Of a stretch of 64,000 nucleotides of DNA, positions 8,060 to 16,066 are shown piece by piece. Location of the stretch: contig JAFALA010000046.1 of NCBI GenBank assembly GCA_019234815.1, positions 53,896-117,895 on the forward strand, given 5' to 3'. Numbering within the stretch: the first letter of the stretch is position 1; each line of letters begins with the position of its first letter. Both the position numbers and the translations under genes were made by a program. Below the pieces are notes generated by a model, which ran no database searches, was not told the origin of the DNA, and saw only the letters and a program-made list of their open reading frames with translations. This DNA comes from Burkholderiaceae bacterium (GTDB lineage: Bacteria > Pseudomonadota > Gammaproteobacteria > Burkholderiales > Burkholderiaceae_C).

Positions 8060-9316
8060 TCAAGCCTTGTCGAACGCGGCCTGCAGCTGGTCCATGTCGA
8101 GGTCGCCGGTCCATTTGGCGACCACCAGAGTGGCCACGCCATTGCCGATCAGATTGGTCAGGGCGCGCGCTTCGCTCATGAACCGGTCAATGCCCAGAAT
8201 CAAGGCCAGGCCCTCGACCGGCACATGGCCGACCGCGCTCAATGAGGCGGCCAGCACGATGAAGCCGCTGCCCGTGACGCCTGCCGCGCCCTTGGACGTC
8301 AAGAGCAGCACCGCCAGCAGCGTCAGCTGCTGCGTCAGGGACATCGGCGTGTTGGTGGCCTGCGCGATGAACACGGCAGCAATCGTCAGGTAAATGGACG
8401 TGCCGTCCAGGTTGAAGGAATAGCCGGTTGGAATCACCAGGCCGACCGTGGACTTGCGGGCGCCGGCCAATTCCAGCTTGCTCATGATGCGCGGCAGCAC
8501 CGACTCGGACGACGAGGTGCCCAGCACGATCAGCAGCTCTTCGCGGATGTACTTGAGGTACTTCAGGATAGAAAAGCCATGCAGGCGTGCAATCGAACCC
8601 AGCACGACGAGAATGAAAATCAGACAGGTCAGGTAGAAGCAGAACATCACCGAACCGAGCTGCACCAGCGAACCCAGCCCGAACTTCCCGATCGTGAAGG
8701 CCATGGCGCCAAAGGCGCCCAAGGGCGCCAGCTTCATGATGTAGCCCACGATCACGAACAAGACCTGTGAGAGCTTTTCGATCAGATCGAAGACCAGGGT
8801 GCCCCGGCCGCCAAAACGGTGCAAGGCAAAACCGAACAGGGTCGCAATCAACAGCACCTGCAGCATCTCGCCCTTGGCAAAGGCGTCGACCAGGGTGTTG
8901 GGAATGATGGCCATCAGGAAATCAAGTGTGCCCTGCATCTTCCCCGGACCCACATAGGCATCCAGGCCCTTTGTGTTCAGGGCTGCCGGATCGACATTCA
9001 TGCCCACGCCAGGTCGCATCAGATTGACGACCACCAGGCCAATCACCAGCGCAAGCGAGGAGACGATTTCAAAATACAGCAGGGCAAGACCGCCGGTCTT
9101 GCCGACCTTCTTCATGTCTTCCATGCCGGCGATGCCCACCACCACGGTGCAGAAGATGATGGGCGCAATCATCATTTTGATCAGCTTGATGAAGGCATCG
9201 CCCAGCGGCTTCATGGCCGCACCGGTATCGGGATGGAAATGCCCCAGCAGCACGCCAATCACGATGGCCGTGATCACCTGCACATAAAGGGACTTGAACA
9301 AGGTTCTGATTGCCAT
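8060..9316 (-). CDS. dctA: C4-dicarboxylate:cation symporter DctA
   Basis: A 418-residue inner-membrane secondary transporter of the DAACS family that takes up succinate, fumarate and malate. Seen in the sequence: the N-terminal [18 protein letters not shown] segment, the serine-rich re-entrant loop ([11 protein letters not shown]), the [14 protein letters not shown] motif, and the C-terminal [18 protein letters not shown] substrate-binding region. I chose ATG 9316 ([10 protein letters not shown]), as in close relatives; an in-frame ATG at 9328 is possible and neither has a strong ribosome-binding site. No dctBD two-component genes are in the window. Upstream is the AT-rich gap with DnaA boxes. 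Confidence 0.94.
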   Translation of the reverse strand: MAIRTLFKSLYVQVITAIVIGVLLGHFHPDTGAAMKPLGDAFIKLIKMMIAPIIFCTVVVGIAGMEDMKKVGKTGGLALLYFEIVSSLALVIGLVVVNLMRPGVGMNVDPAALNTKGLDAYVGPGKMQGTLDFLMAIIPNTLVDAFAKGEMLQVLLIATLFGFALHRFGGRGTLVFDLIEKLSQVLFVIVGYIMKLAPLGAFGAMAFTIGKFGLGSLVQLGSVMFCFYLTCLIFILVVLGSIARLHGFSILKYLKYIREELLIVLGTSSSESVLPRIMSKLELAGARKSTVGLVIPTGYSFNLDGTSIYLTIAAVFIAQATNTPMSLTQQLTLLAVLLLTSKGAAGVTGSGFIVLAASLSAVGHVPVEGLALILGIDRFMSEARALTNLIGNGVATLVVAKWTGDLDMDQLQAAFDKA

Positions 9317-9682
9317 GTCTCGAATCATTTCTACGAAAAAGGGCCCAGCGGCCCGACAGCCGACATGGTGCCTTGTTAAGGACAAAAAAGCAGTACGTGT
9401 TAGTGCAGATGGAGACAGATTTGTCCAAGCACAAATCTGTGGATAAATTTGGAACAACAAAGCACTTATCCACAGAGCATTGCGCTTCGACCAAGTTGTT
9501 GTCATCCAGGCAGCATGCAATCCAAGTGCTGACTCACATGGTTTTTTGAACTGCAAGTTCTTGTCATCATTCAATAAAATAGACTTGTTCACAAAATGGA
9601 AGCCACTCTACTAAGACTACCAATCTGAAAGATTGAATTCATTGAATTTAAAGAACAAGCAACTCAGGCACACTCGCGCACC
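9317..9682. other. AT-rich intergenic region between dctA and the MazG-like gene
   Basis: This 366-bp gap between divergent genes is clearly richer in A and T than its surroundings and must hold both promoters. It contains an inverted pair of perfect DnaA boxes (9438-9474), a small inverted repeat GAACT-GCA-AGTTC at 9548-9560, and a near-box TTGTTCACA at about 9585-9593. I see no open reading frame with coding character and no RNA gene. Confidence 0.7.
9438..9474. promoter_or_regulatory. two perfect DnaA boxes in inverted orientation
   Basis: TGTGGATAA at 9438-9446 and its exact reverse complement TTATCCACA at 9466-9474, separated by 19 bp. Both match the strict 9-bp DnaA-box consensus. The pair sits upstream of dctA in an AT-rich gap. 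It may be a DnaA-controlled promoter or a DnaA titration site. It is too small a cluster to call an origin. Confidence 0.6.
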
Positions 9683-10027
9683 ATGGACATTGCAGATCTT
9701 CAATTTCGATTGCGCCAATTTGCCCGGGCGCGCCAATGGGAGCCCTATCAAACACCCAAGAACCTGGCCATGGCCATGATGGTGGAAGCGGCCGAGCTGT
9801 TGGAGATCTTTCAATGGATGACGCCCGAGGCGTCCATGCAAGTCGCCTCCGAACCCGCTGTGCACCAGCACCTGGGCGAAGAAATCGCCGATGTCATGCT
9901 CTATTTGGTGCAAATTGCCGATCACAGCGGCATTGACCTGCAGGCGGCCGTGGAGCGCAAGCTGCAGCTCAATGCGCTCAAATATCCGGTGACAGCAAAA
10001 CCTGGCACCACGGGTGAAGTTGCTTGA
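9683..10027 (+). CDS. MazG-like nucleotide pyrophosphohydrolase
   Basis: A 114-residue all-alpha NTP pyrophosphatase of the MazG/RS21-C6 superfamily, which removes non-canonical or excess (d)NTPs by hydrolysis to the monophosphate. The Mg2+-binding pattern is visible as E35-x2-E38 (VEAAELLE) and E67-x2-D70 (EEIADVMLYL). Length and the FARARQWEPYQTPKNLAMAM start fit the short single-domain members. The stop overlaps the TTG start of the following exonuclease gene, so the two are likely cotranslated as a nucleotide-quality pair. Confidence 0.88.
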   Translation: MDIADLQFRLRQFARARQWEPYQTPKNLAMAMMVEAAELLEIFQWMTPEASMQVASEPAVHQHLGEEIADVMLYLVQIADHSGIDLQAAVERKLQLNALKYPVTAKPGTTGEVA

Positions 10028-10740
10028 TCTTGGAAACCATTGCCGTCATTGACTTTGAAACCAGTGGGCTGGCGCCACAGGGTGGCGGGCGGGCCACGGA
10101 GATCGCAGCGGTATTGGTGCGAGGTGGCCGCATTGTCGACAGCTATCAAAGCCTGATGAAGACAGATGCCTTCATCCCGCTTTTCATTGAACAGCTCACC
10201 GGCATCAGCAATGACATGGTGGCGCAGGCGCCGGATGCGGCCCAGGTGATGCGCGAGGTTGCTGCCTTTACACGGCATTGCCCACTGGTGGCGCACAATG
10301 CTTCGTTTGATCGCGGTTTTTGGTTCTTTGAACTCGAGAAGGCAGGTTGCGAGCGCGATGCTGCGCATGAATTTGCCTGCACCGTGCTGTTGGCCCGCCG
10401 CCTGTATCCCGAAGCGCCGAGCTGCAAGCTGGGACAGTTGGCGCATTTTCATGATCTGCCCGACATGGGTCGGGCGCACCGCGCGTTGGCGGATGCCCAG
10501 ACCACCGCGCATTTGCTGCTTCGCATGCAGTCGGACCTGCAAACTCGCTATTCGACCGATCTGGGCAGCGCCCCGATCTCGCATGAACTGTTGAGTCGAT
10601 TGCAAAAGGCCAACAAAAATGCCTTGAAGCGCTGCATCAACGACTACGCCCGACAGTGGAACCATGCATGCCTGACCCAGGCACAAGCTGAATTGCAGGG
10701 GATGGAGACAAGGGCAAGGTTTTTAGCGCCTGACTTCTAG
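10024..10740 (+). CDS. DEDDh 3'-5' exonuclease (DnaQ-like)
   Basis: A 238-residue protein with an exonuclease fold at residues 5-170. The four acidic residues and histidine of the DEDDh class are present: D10 and E12 in IDFETSG, D96 in HNASFD, and H152 with D157 in AHRALADAQ. It resembles the proofreading subunit epsilon and PolC-type exonucleases but has no clear polymerase-binding tail; residues 171-238 are a helical extension of unknown role. The start is a TTG overlapping the TGA of the MazG-like gene, indicating coupling. GC content appears a little lower than the window average. Confidence 0.87.
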   Translation: MILETIAVIDFETSGLAPQGGGRATEIAAVLVRGGRIVDSYQSLMKTDAFIPLFIEQLTGISNDMVAQAPDAAQVMREVAAFTRHCPLVAHNASFDRGFWFFELEKAGCERDAAHEFACTVLLARRLYPEAPSCKLGQLAHFHDLPDMGRAHRALADAQTTAHLLLRMQSDLQTRYSTDLGSAPISHELLSRLQKANKNALKRCINDYARQWNHACLTQAQAELQGMETRARFLAPDF

Positions 10741-10832
10741 GGTCGAAAAAAAAGCTTGTCAAGCACTGGACAAGGCTCATTTGCGACGGAAAATCTTGCC
10801 CTCCGATTTTGATTTCCCACTGGTTACCTAGC

Positions 10833-11351
10833 ATGTCGAGTATTCAGGTTCGTCCGGCCACCCTGCGTGATGCCAAAGCAATTGCCGAGATTCACGTTGC
10901 GGCGTCTCAGGACGCTTACAAGGGCTTGTTGTCGGATGCCACGCTGGATGGGTTTTCGGTCCAGAAGCGGCAGGCCTTCTGGCGTGAAGCCATCGATCTT
11001 TGCGAACCTCAGGTGATGGTGGCCCATATCGACAATGTGATGATGGGTTTCGTGGGTTTTGACCGTTCGCGCGATAAGGGCACGCCGTCCAGCACGGGCG
11101 AGATCTGGGCCATGTATGCCGCGCCCCAGCATTGGGACAAGGGCGTGGGCCTGGCGTTGTGGGATGCAGCGCGCGACGGCCTGCAGGAAGAAGGCTGCAC
11201 CAAGGTGACCTTGTGGACCTATCTGCGCAACGAGCGCGCCCTGCGTTTCTTTGAATTGGCCGGCTTCAAGCGCGAGCTCAATTCCACCAAGACCACGGAA
11301 GTGGGTGGGCAGCGTCTCGAGGAGCTGCGCCTGCACCGCTCCTTGGTCTGA
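10833..11351 (+). CDS. GNAT-family N-acetyltransferase
   Basis: A 172-residue acetyltransferase of the GNAT fold: N-terminal IQVRPATLRDAKAIAEIH, a central EIWAMYAAPQHWDKGVGLAL acetyl-CoA-binding region, and ALRFFELAGFKRE near the C-terminus. It most resembles RimI-like or ElaA-like enzymes in layout, but the substrate cannot be told. ATG 10833 (MSSIQVRP) is preferred over a TTG at 10809. A convergent terminator follows. Confidence 0.82.
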   Translation: MSSIQVRPATLRDAKAIAEIHVAASQDAYKGLLSDATLDGFSVQKRQAFWREAIDLCEPQVMVAHIDNVMMGFVGFDRSRDKGTPSSTGEIWAMYAAPQHWDKGVGLALWDAARDGLQEEGCTKVTLWTYLRNERALRFFELAGFKRELNSTKTTEVGGQRLEELRLHRSLV

Positions 11352-11380
11352 AGCCGTTTGATTGCAAACTGATTGCAAAC

Positions 11381-11415
11381 AAAAAGGCCGTTGTGATCCA
11401 CAGCGGCCTTTTTTA
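11381..11415. terminator. bidirectional terminator between the GNAT and deacetylase genes
   Basis: A hairpin with AAAAAGGCCG on the left and CGGCCTTTTTT on the right around a short loop. Its A-rich and T-rich flanks can serve both convergent genes. Confidence 0.85.
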
Positions 11416-11436
11416 CGTTGACAGCGTTTGTAGCGT

Positions 11437-12750
11437 TTACAGCGCCGTATCGGTCACTTCCAGCGCCTGGCCGTTCCAGTGGGCAAAATGGTAGCCGCGT
11501 GCTTTCAGTTCCTTGATCAGCAGGGGTAGCGCTTCGGCGCTTTGCGCATGAATGTCATGCATCAGCACGATGCCGCGGCCCGCCCGGTCCAGTTCGGTCA
11601 TCACCCGTTGGACGATGGAGGCTGGCGAGGGATCGGCCCAATCCAATGAGTCGACGTTCCACAGCACCAGGCGCAGGTGGCGTTCTTCCGTTTCGGCCAG
11701 CACCGCTTCATTGACGCCGCCGTACGGCGCCCTGAACATGCCGGTGCGTGCGGGCCCGGGGGGAACGACCTGGTCAAGCAGGTCCTGCGTCAAGTCGATT
11801 TCTTCCTTGATGGACGCGTCATCGAGCTTGGACAGCAATGGGTGGCTGTAGCTGTGGTTGCCGATGGCATGACCGCCCGCAACGATCTGAGCTTCTAGAG
11901 TCTCGTTGCGGCTGGCCACGGCTTTGCCGTCAACGCGCTCACCCAGGTTGTGGCCGACCTGGAAAAAAACTGCCTTGAGCTGATGCTGTGCCAGGGTTTG
12001 CAGGATTTGCGGCGTGTGCACGGGATGCGGGCCATCGTCGAAGGTCAAGAGCACGGTGTGGGGCGGAAGTTCCAGTCCGCGCCACTCTTGTTCGCGCGCC
12101 AGCGAGGCCAGGTGTTCTTCTTCGCTGTTTGTGTTTGATACAGGCAGCCATTGCCGCAGCACCTCGTCCACCGGCGTGCTTTGCTGCAGTTTGGCGAGAT
12201 GGCGTGTCTGTGCCGACTGGACGTCCGGCGACTTGGTGTCCGCCAAGGGCCGCATGCGGTCGAACAAGGCTTGTAATTGCTCATTCAAGTCACCGGGCCA
12301 GGCGTATTGCAGGCGCAATTCGTTCAGCACAGGTCGAAGCGCCAGCAGGTCCACGTCGCTGTCGGGCTGGGCGGCGGCCTGCTTTAAAAAAGTCCTCATG
12401 GGTTCAATCTGGCTGGCGTGCGCCGAACCTGTCAGAACCGCCAGCAAGCGGCGTGATTGACTTTGTTGCCGGGCCTTGATCAGCTTGAGGGCTTGCAGGG
12501 CCTGGGCATGTCGAACATCGTCCAAAGGCAAGGCAGACAACAGTTGTGCTTGGCGTGCATCCTGCAGCAAGGTCTGGACTTGCTCGGTGATTTGCGAATC
12601 GGTGGCGGGAAATGTCGGCGCATGACGACTTGGCGCTGGAGCCGATGCGGCAGCGGCCGGTGTTGTGGCGCTTTGGGCCAGGGTCAGGTCCGCGCAGCAG
12701 CCCAGGCCCAAGGCAAGGATCAGATGGAGATTCAGGAGGCTTGATTTCAT
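11437..12750 (-). CDS. exported polysaccharide deacetylase (NodB domain, CE4)
   Basis: A 437-residue protein with a signal peptide (about residues 1-25, ending LTLAQ), a Pro/Ala linker, an alpha-helical region of about 170 residues, and a C-terminal NodB domain (about 230-430). Catalytic CE4 motifs are present: TFDDGPH at 236-242, NHSYSHP at 298-304 with H299 and H303 as metal ligands, RAPYG at 340-344, WNVDSLDW, and LMHD at about 397-400. It probably removes acetyl groups from an N-acetylated surface glycan or peptidoglycan in the periplasm. No biofilm-type glycan synthase lies next to it. ATG 12750 starts directly before the signal peptide. Confidence 0.9.
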   Translation of the reverse strand: MKSSLLNLHLILALGLGCCADLTLAQSATTPAAAASAPAPSRHAPTFPATDSQITEQVQTLLQDARQAQLLSALPLDDVRHAQALQALKLIKARQQSQSRRLLAVLTGSAHASQIEPMRTFLKQAAAQPDSDVDLLALRPVLNELRLQYAWPGDLNEQLQALFDRMRPLADTKSPDVQSAQTRHLAKLQQSTPVDEVLRQWLPVSNTNSEEEHLASLAREQEWRGLELPPHTVLLTFDDGPHPVHTPQILQTLAQHQLKAVFFQVGHNLGERVDGKAVASRNETLEAQIVAGGHAIGNHSYSHPLLSKLDDASIKEEIDLTQDLLDQVVPPGPARTGMFRAPYGGVNEAVLAETEERHLRLVLWNVDSLDWADPSPASIVQRVMTELDRAGRGIVLMHDIHAQSAEALPLLIKELKARGYHFAHWNGQALEVTDTAL

Positions 12751-13000
12751 GGGCCGGGATCTTATCGGGCAAGTGTGAAGCAAGGGTCAGCGGTGTTCCG
12801 CTGACTGTCATGCAAATTTGGATGAAATTTTTCCTGAAACAATGAGCAGCAAATTTTTTTGCCTGTGGGGCTGTGGAAAAATGGATCTCAGTAGGAAAGT
12901 TCTAAGCCACGGTTTTTCGCGTAGGACTTTCGGTTTTTTGAGGTTGTTTGGCCCTATGCATGGCTTTGGTAGTTCTGCTGGTACAGCGGGTGCGTCCAAT
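12751..13000. other. intergenic region upstream of the deacetylase gene
   Basis: A 250-bp gap with A/T runs (for example around 12855-12865) and a near-consensus DnaA box, TGTGGAAAA, at about 12870. It must contain the deacetylase promoter. I see no convincing gene or RNA. Confidence 0.4.
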
Positions 13001-13186
13001 ATGTGGCGTGTGGTGTTTTACGAGCGGCGCGGTTGTCGCGTCCAGATTGACCGCACAGGTCCTTGGTTGCCCAAGCGCCAGTTCGCCCAGGAGTGGGCGC
13101 GCTGGTTCAAGGCACAGGGTTATTTCGTGGCCTTGCAGGATCAGTTCGGCACCGAGGAGCGTTTTTCCCAGGGATTGCCGGGTTGA
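13001..13186 (+). CDS. small hypothetical protein
   Basis: A possible 61-residue basic, aromatic protein (MWRVVFYERRG start, then IDRTGPWLPKRQFAQEWARWF and a glycine-rich tail). The amphipathic composition and alternation of charged and aromatic residues look like real protein rather than a frame shadow, but I recognise no family. Its last 46 bases overlap, tail to tail, the end of the unknown gene on the other strand. The reading frame extends upstream to 12818, but that part looks non-coding. Confidence 0.5.
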   Translation: MWRVVFYERRGCRVQIDRTGPWLPKRQFAQEWARWFKAQGYFVALQDQFGTEERFSQGLPG

Positions 13187-14271
13187 ATTTCGCTCGTGGT
13201 GGGCAAACCCCAGCCTTCGGTGGCCAGGTCGACTGCGTGATGCTGCACGTGCAGGGTGCCGAGTTTCAGGCCTGCCGCCATTTGGACCAGCTGTTCCGTC
13301 AGTGCTTCGCTGAGCTGCAGGGCCAGTTCGAGCCATCGTTTTTGAACCCGTACGTCACGCCAGGCATCTTCCAGCGCCCAGCGCTGCGCGCTGGGCGCGT
13401 TCAACTGATGTGAGCCGTGCACGCGCGGCAGCAAGGCCATGGCAAAGCGGTCGAAGGCCGACTGGGCTTGAGACGGCATGGCGCCACGCAAGCCAGCCAG
13501 GCGTTCATGCCAGCCTGGAGAGGCCAGCTGGCGCGTCAACAGGGCCTGCAAGGCCTGGATGGGGTTGAGCAGGCGCAGGCGGTTGGGCGGCAGCAGCAGC
13601 ATGGGGATGTTGGCCGCCAGGCTTTGCGGCATGGGCGTCACGAAACTGCATAGGACCGCCATGCGCTGCCATTCACGGGCGTCCAGGCCAGCGATGGTCT
13701 GGATCGGTCCGACCTCAACGCTGCTGGCCCTCTCCTGTGCCTCTTGCCAGCTCAGTTCGGCCTTGGCGCTCTGGGCTTGCTGGCTCATGACCACCAGATT
13801 GCCGGCGGCAAAGCCGGCGTCGCAGCGCACCCGGGCCACCGAACTGGGTTCTGAGGGCTCGGCGTCCCGGTCCAGGGCACGGCGCAAGACCGGGCACCAG
13901 CTGGTTTCCAGCTGCTGCAGATAGTGAGGCGTGACCTGCGTCAGTTCAAAGGAAATGCCGCGCAGCCATGCATCGATGCGCAAGGCCAGCCAGCGCCGGG
14001 TTTGTGCTCGCGGGTGCAGCACGCGCATGCCGAAGGCCTTGCGGGCGGCCTCCCAGCCCAGCCGGATCGACGAGCCCGGAAACATCAGTTCCACGGGCGG
14101 AGTCAGCCCGTAGTGGCCATGGTCCCAGCCCAGCGTGAATCCGGTCAGGTGGCCGGAGGGAAGATCGGCGTCTTCCGCGGGAGTGGCGACAGTCGGCAGC
14201 GGCTGGCGGCGTGCCGGATGCAGTCTGGTCGAGCGCGCATCCGAGAGGGCGAGGGCATTGGGATAGGCCAT
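13141..14271 (-). CDS. unknown 376-residue protein divergent from a WYL regulator
   Basis: I do not recognise this family with certainty. The protein is 376 residues, soluble, without signal peptide or membrane segments. The middle (about residues 145-170) contains RCDAGFAAGNLVVMSQQAQ followed by K, a pattern (D-G-x3-GN-x-V-x-S) that recalls the GN-V-S turn of some HNH-type proteins, but I see no HNH histidines, so this is only a resemblance. The C-terminal half is helix-rich with leucine clusters. It is divergent from the WYL-domain regulator at 14420 across 148 bp carrying an inverted repeat, so it is the likely target of that regulator. Strong coding bias and length support a real gene. 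Confidence 0.78.
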   Translation of the reverse strand: MAYPNALALSDARSTRLHPARRQPLPTVATPAEDADLPSGHLTGFTLGWDHGHYGLTPPVELMFPGSSIRLGWEAARKAFGMRVLHPRAQTRRWLALRIDAWLRGISFELTQVTPHYLQQLETSWCPVLRRALDRDAEPSEPSSVARVRCDAGFAAGNLVVMSQQAQSAKAELSWQEAQERASSVEVGPIQTIAGLDAREWQRMAVLCSFVTPMPQSLAANIPMLLLPPNRLRLLNPIQALQALLTRQLASPGWHERLAGLRGAMPSQAQSAFDRFAMALLPRVHGSHQLNAPSAQRWALEDAWRDVRVQKRWLELALQLSEALTEQLVQMAAGLKLGTLHVQHHAVDLATEGWGLPTTSEIQPGNPWEKRSSVPN

Positions 14272-14338
14272 GTTGTGCTCCTGTATGCTGGCTGCCGTTC
14301 AATTTCCGGCATCCATGTGGCACAGTGTGGCCTTCCGA

Positions 14339-14357
14339 TAGCTCATGGGGTGAGCTA
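14339..14357. promoter_or_regulatory. inverted repeat in the unknown-gene/WYL intergenic region
   Basis: Perfect 7-bp arms TAGCTCA and TGAGCTA around a 5-nt spacer, midway between the two divergent start codons. It is a good candidate operator for the neighbouring WYL regulator. Confidence 0.45.
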
Positions 14358-14419
14358 GCAAGATCCAGTCGCATCGATCGAAGCATTTTTTTGCCGTATT
14401 TTTGCAAAGGGCCCCTCGC

Positions 14420-15418
14420 GTGGACAGAACCGAACGTTTCTACAAGATCGAGTTGTTGATCCGGACCCGGGAGTGCGTCAGCTTTGCCACCTTGCTGGAG
14501 ACCCTGGAGGTGTCGCCGGCCACGCTCAAGCGCGACCTGCAGTATTTGCGCGAGCGCATGGACGCGCCCATCGTCTACGATGCGATGGCCAACGGTTATC
14601 GTTTTGAACAGCCGGCGGTGCGGGGGACGCGCCAGCCCCAGCACGAGCTACCCGGCGTCTGGTTCAGCGAGGCTGAGCTGCATGCGCTCCTGAGCATGCA
14701 CCAGCTGCTGTCCGGGCTGGACGAGGACGGCATCTTGACGCGCCACCTGCAGCCCTTGTTCGACAAGATCGAGGGCATGTTGGGCAGCAACGAGTCTGAA
14801 ATCCGCGAGCTGACGCGCCGGGTCAAGCTGATCTCGACGGCCAGGCGCAGGGTGCCCTCGCGTTTTTTTGAAATTGTCGGGACGGCCCTGGTCAAACGCC
14901 AACGCTTGCAGCTCAAATACCGGACCCGGGGCAAGCTGGCAAAGGGAGAGTCTGCGCTGAGTGACCGTGTCGTGTCGCCGCAGCGTCTGGTTCACTATCG
15001 CAACACCTGGTATCTGGATGCCTGGTGCCACGGGAGCGATGGATTCAGGCGTTTTGCGCTGGACGCCATGGAGGCGGCGGCGGCCTTGAACGAGCGGGCC
15101 AAGACGGTCGGCGTCAAGCAACTGGAGACCGAACTCGATCAAGGCTATGGCATTTTTGCCGGTGCCAAGACGCAGCGTGCCCTGCTGGTGTTCGATGCGC
15201 ACGCGGCGCCCTGGGTGGCGCAAGAGGAGTGGCATCCCGCGCAACACAGCGAATGGCTGGCAGACGGGAGCTGGCAGCTGCAAGTGCCCTTTGTCGATGC
15301 CACCGAGCTGTTGATGGACCTGTTGCGCCATGCAGGCCACGTGCGGGTGCTGGCGCCGGCGTCGCTGAAGCAGGCCTTCGGCAAGCGCCTCAGGGACGCG
15401 GCGGCGGCACTCGATTGA
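14420..15418 (+). CDS. WYL-domain helix-turn-helix transcriptional regulator
   Basis: A 332-residue regulator (GTG start at 14420, VDRTERFYKI; an in-frame TTG lies 18 bases upstream). Residues about 1-62 form a winged HTH of the DeoR-like type (FATLLETLEVSPATLKRDLQ). The WYL domain spans about 140-235 (LQLKYRTRG, RLVHYRNTWYLDAWCH), followed by a WCX-type C-terminal extension. WYL proteins sense nucleic-acid or nucleotide ligands and often control stress or defence genes. It is divergent from the unknown 376-residue gene and ends four bases before the convergent adenosyltransferase gene. Confidence 0.9.
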   Translation: MDRTERFYKIELLIRTRECVSFATLLETLEVSPATLKRDLQYLRERMDAPIVYDAMANGYRFEQPAVRGTRQPQHELPGVWFSEAELHALLSMHQLLSGLDEDGILTRHLQPLFDKIEGMLGSNESEIRELTRRVKLISTARRRVPSRFFEIVGTALVKRQRLQLKYRTRGKLAKGESALSDRVVSPQRLVHYRNTWYLDAWCHGSDGFRRFALDAMEAAAALNERAKTVGVKQLETELDQGYGIFAGAKTQRALLVFDAHAAPWVAQEEWHPAQHSEWLADGSWQLQVPFVDATELLMDLLRHAGHVRVLAPASLKQAFGKRLRDAAAALD

Positions 15419-15422
15419 GCGC

Positions 15423-16016
15423 TCAGTCTTCCGGCGAGCCGTCTTGTTCCTGGCGCTTGAGCCTTTCGCTGTGCCAGTACACGTCGTCGCCGCCGAGGCC
15501 GTCTAGGTTGGCGCGATTGAGCACGCGTGACAGCACGAACAGTAGGTCCGACAGGCGGTTCAGGTACTGGCGCGGCGCGGCCTTGATGGTTTCGCTGCCT
15601 GCCAGCGTGACCACGGCGCGTTCTGCCCGGCGCGCTACCGTGCGGCATACATGGGCCAGGGCGGCACTGCGCGTGCCGGCCGGAAGTATGAATTCCTTCA
15701 GGCGCGGCAGGTGGGCGTTGTAATGCGCCAGCGCCTGGTCCAGGCCCAGCACGGCATCCATCTTGATCAGCTCATAGCCGGGCATGCAGAGTTCGCCGCC
15801 GAGGTTGAACAGCTCGTGCTGGATGGTGATCAGCAGGTCACGCACATCGTCGGGCAGCGGCTCGGCCAGCAGCACGCCGATGTTGGAGTTCAACTCGTCG
15901 ACGTCGCCGATGGCCTGGATGCGCAAATGGTCCTTGGGCACCCGGCTGCCGTCGCCCAGGCCGGTGGTGCCGTCGTCGCCGGTGCGGGTTGCAATTTGTG
16001 AGAGTCGGTTGGCCAT
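15423..16016 (-). CDS. cob(I)alamin adenosyltransferase, PduO/MMAB type
   Basis: A 197-residue enzyme that transfers the adenosyl group of ATP to cob(I)alamin to make coenzyme B12. The ATP-binding N-terminus TRTGDDGTTGLGDGSRVPK is at residues 11-29. The conserved GDVDELNSNIG helix follows at 37-47, and the C-terminal RRAERAV and YLNRLSDLLFVLSRVLN helices carry the corrin-contact region. Length is typical for the five-helix-bundle family. No B12-dependent enzyme gene or cobalamin riboswitch is seen in the window. It lies 50 bp from spoVR on the same strand. Confidence 0.94.
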   Translation of the reverse strand: MANRLSQIATRTGDDGTTGLGDGSRVPKDHLRIQAIGDVDELNSNIGVLLAEPLPDDVRDLLITIQHELFNLGGELCMPGYELIKMDAVLGLDQALAHYNAHLPRLKEFILPAGTRSAALAHVCRTVARRAERAVVTLAGSETIKAAPRQYLNRLSDLLFVLSRVLNRANLDGLGGDDVYWHSERLKRQEQDGSPED

Positions 16017-16066
16017 GGTGTGCGTGATCGATGCAGCAAGTGAGAAGGCCGGATCATCGCCCAGAT

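Noticed and set aside
9317..9682. Chromosome origin (oriC)
   Set aside because: Only two perfect boxes, no dnaA/dnaN/rpmH in the window, no clear cluster of 13-mer or DUE repeats. Kept as a DnaA-box finding, not as an origin.
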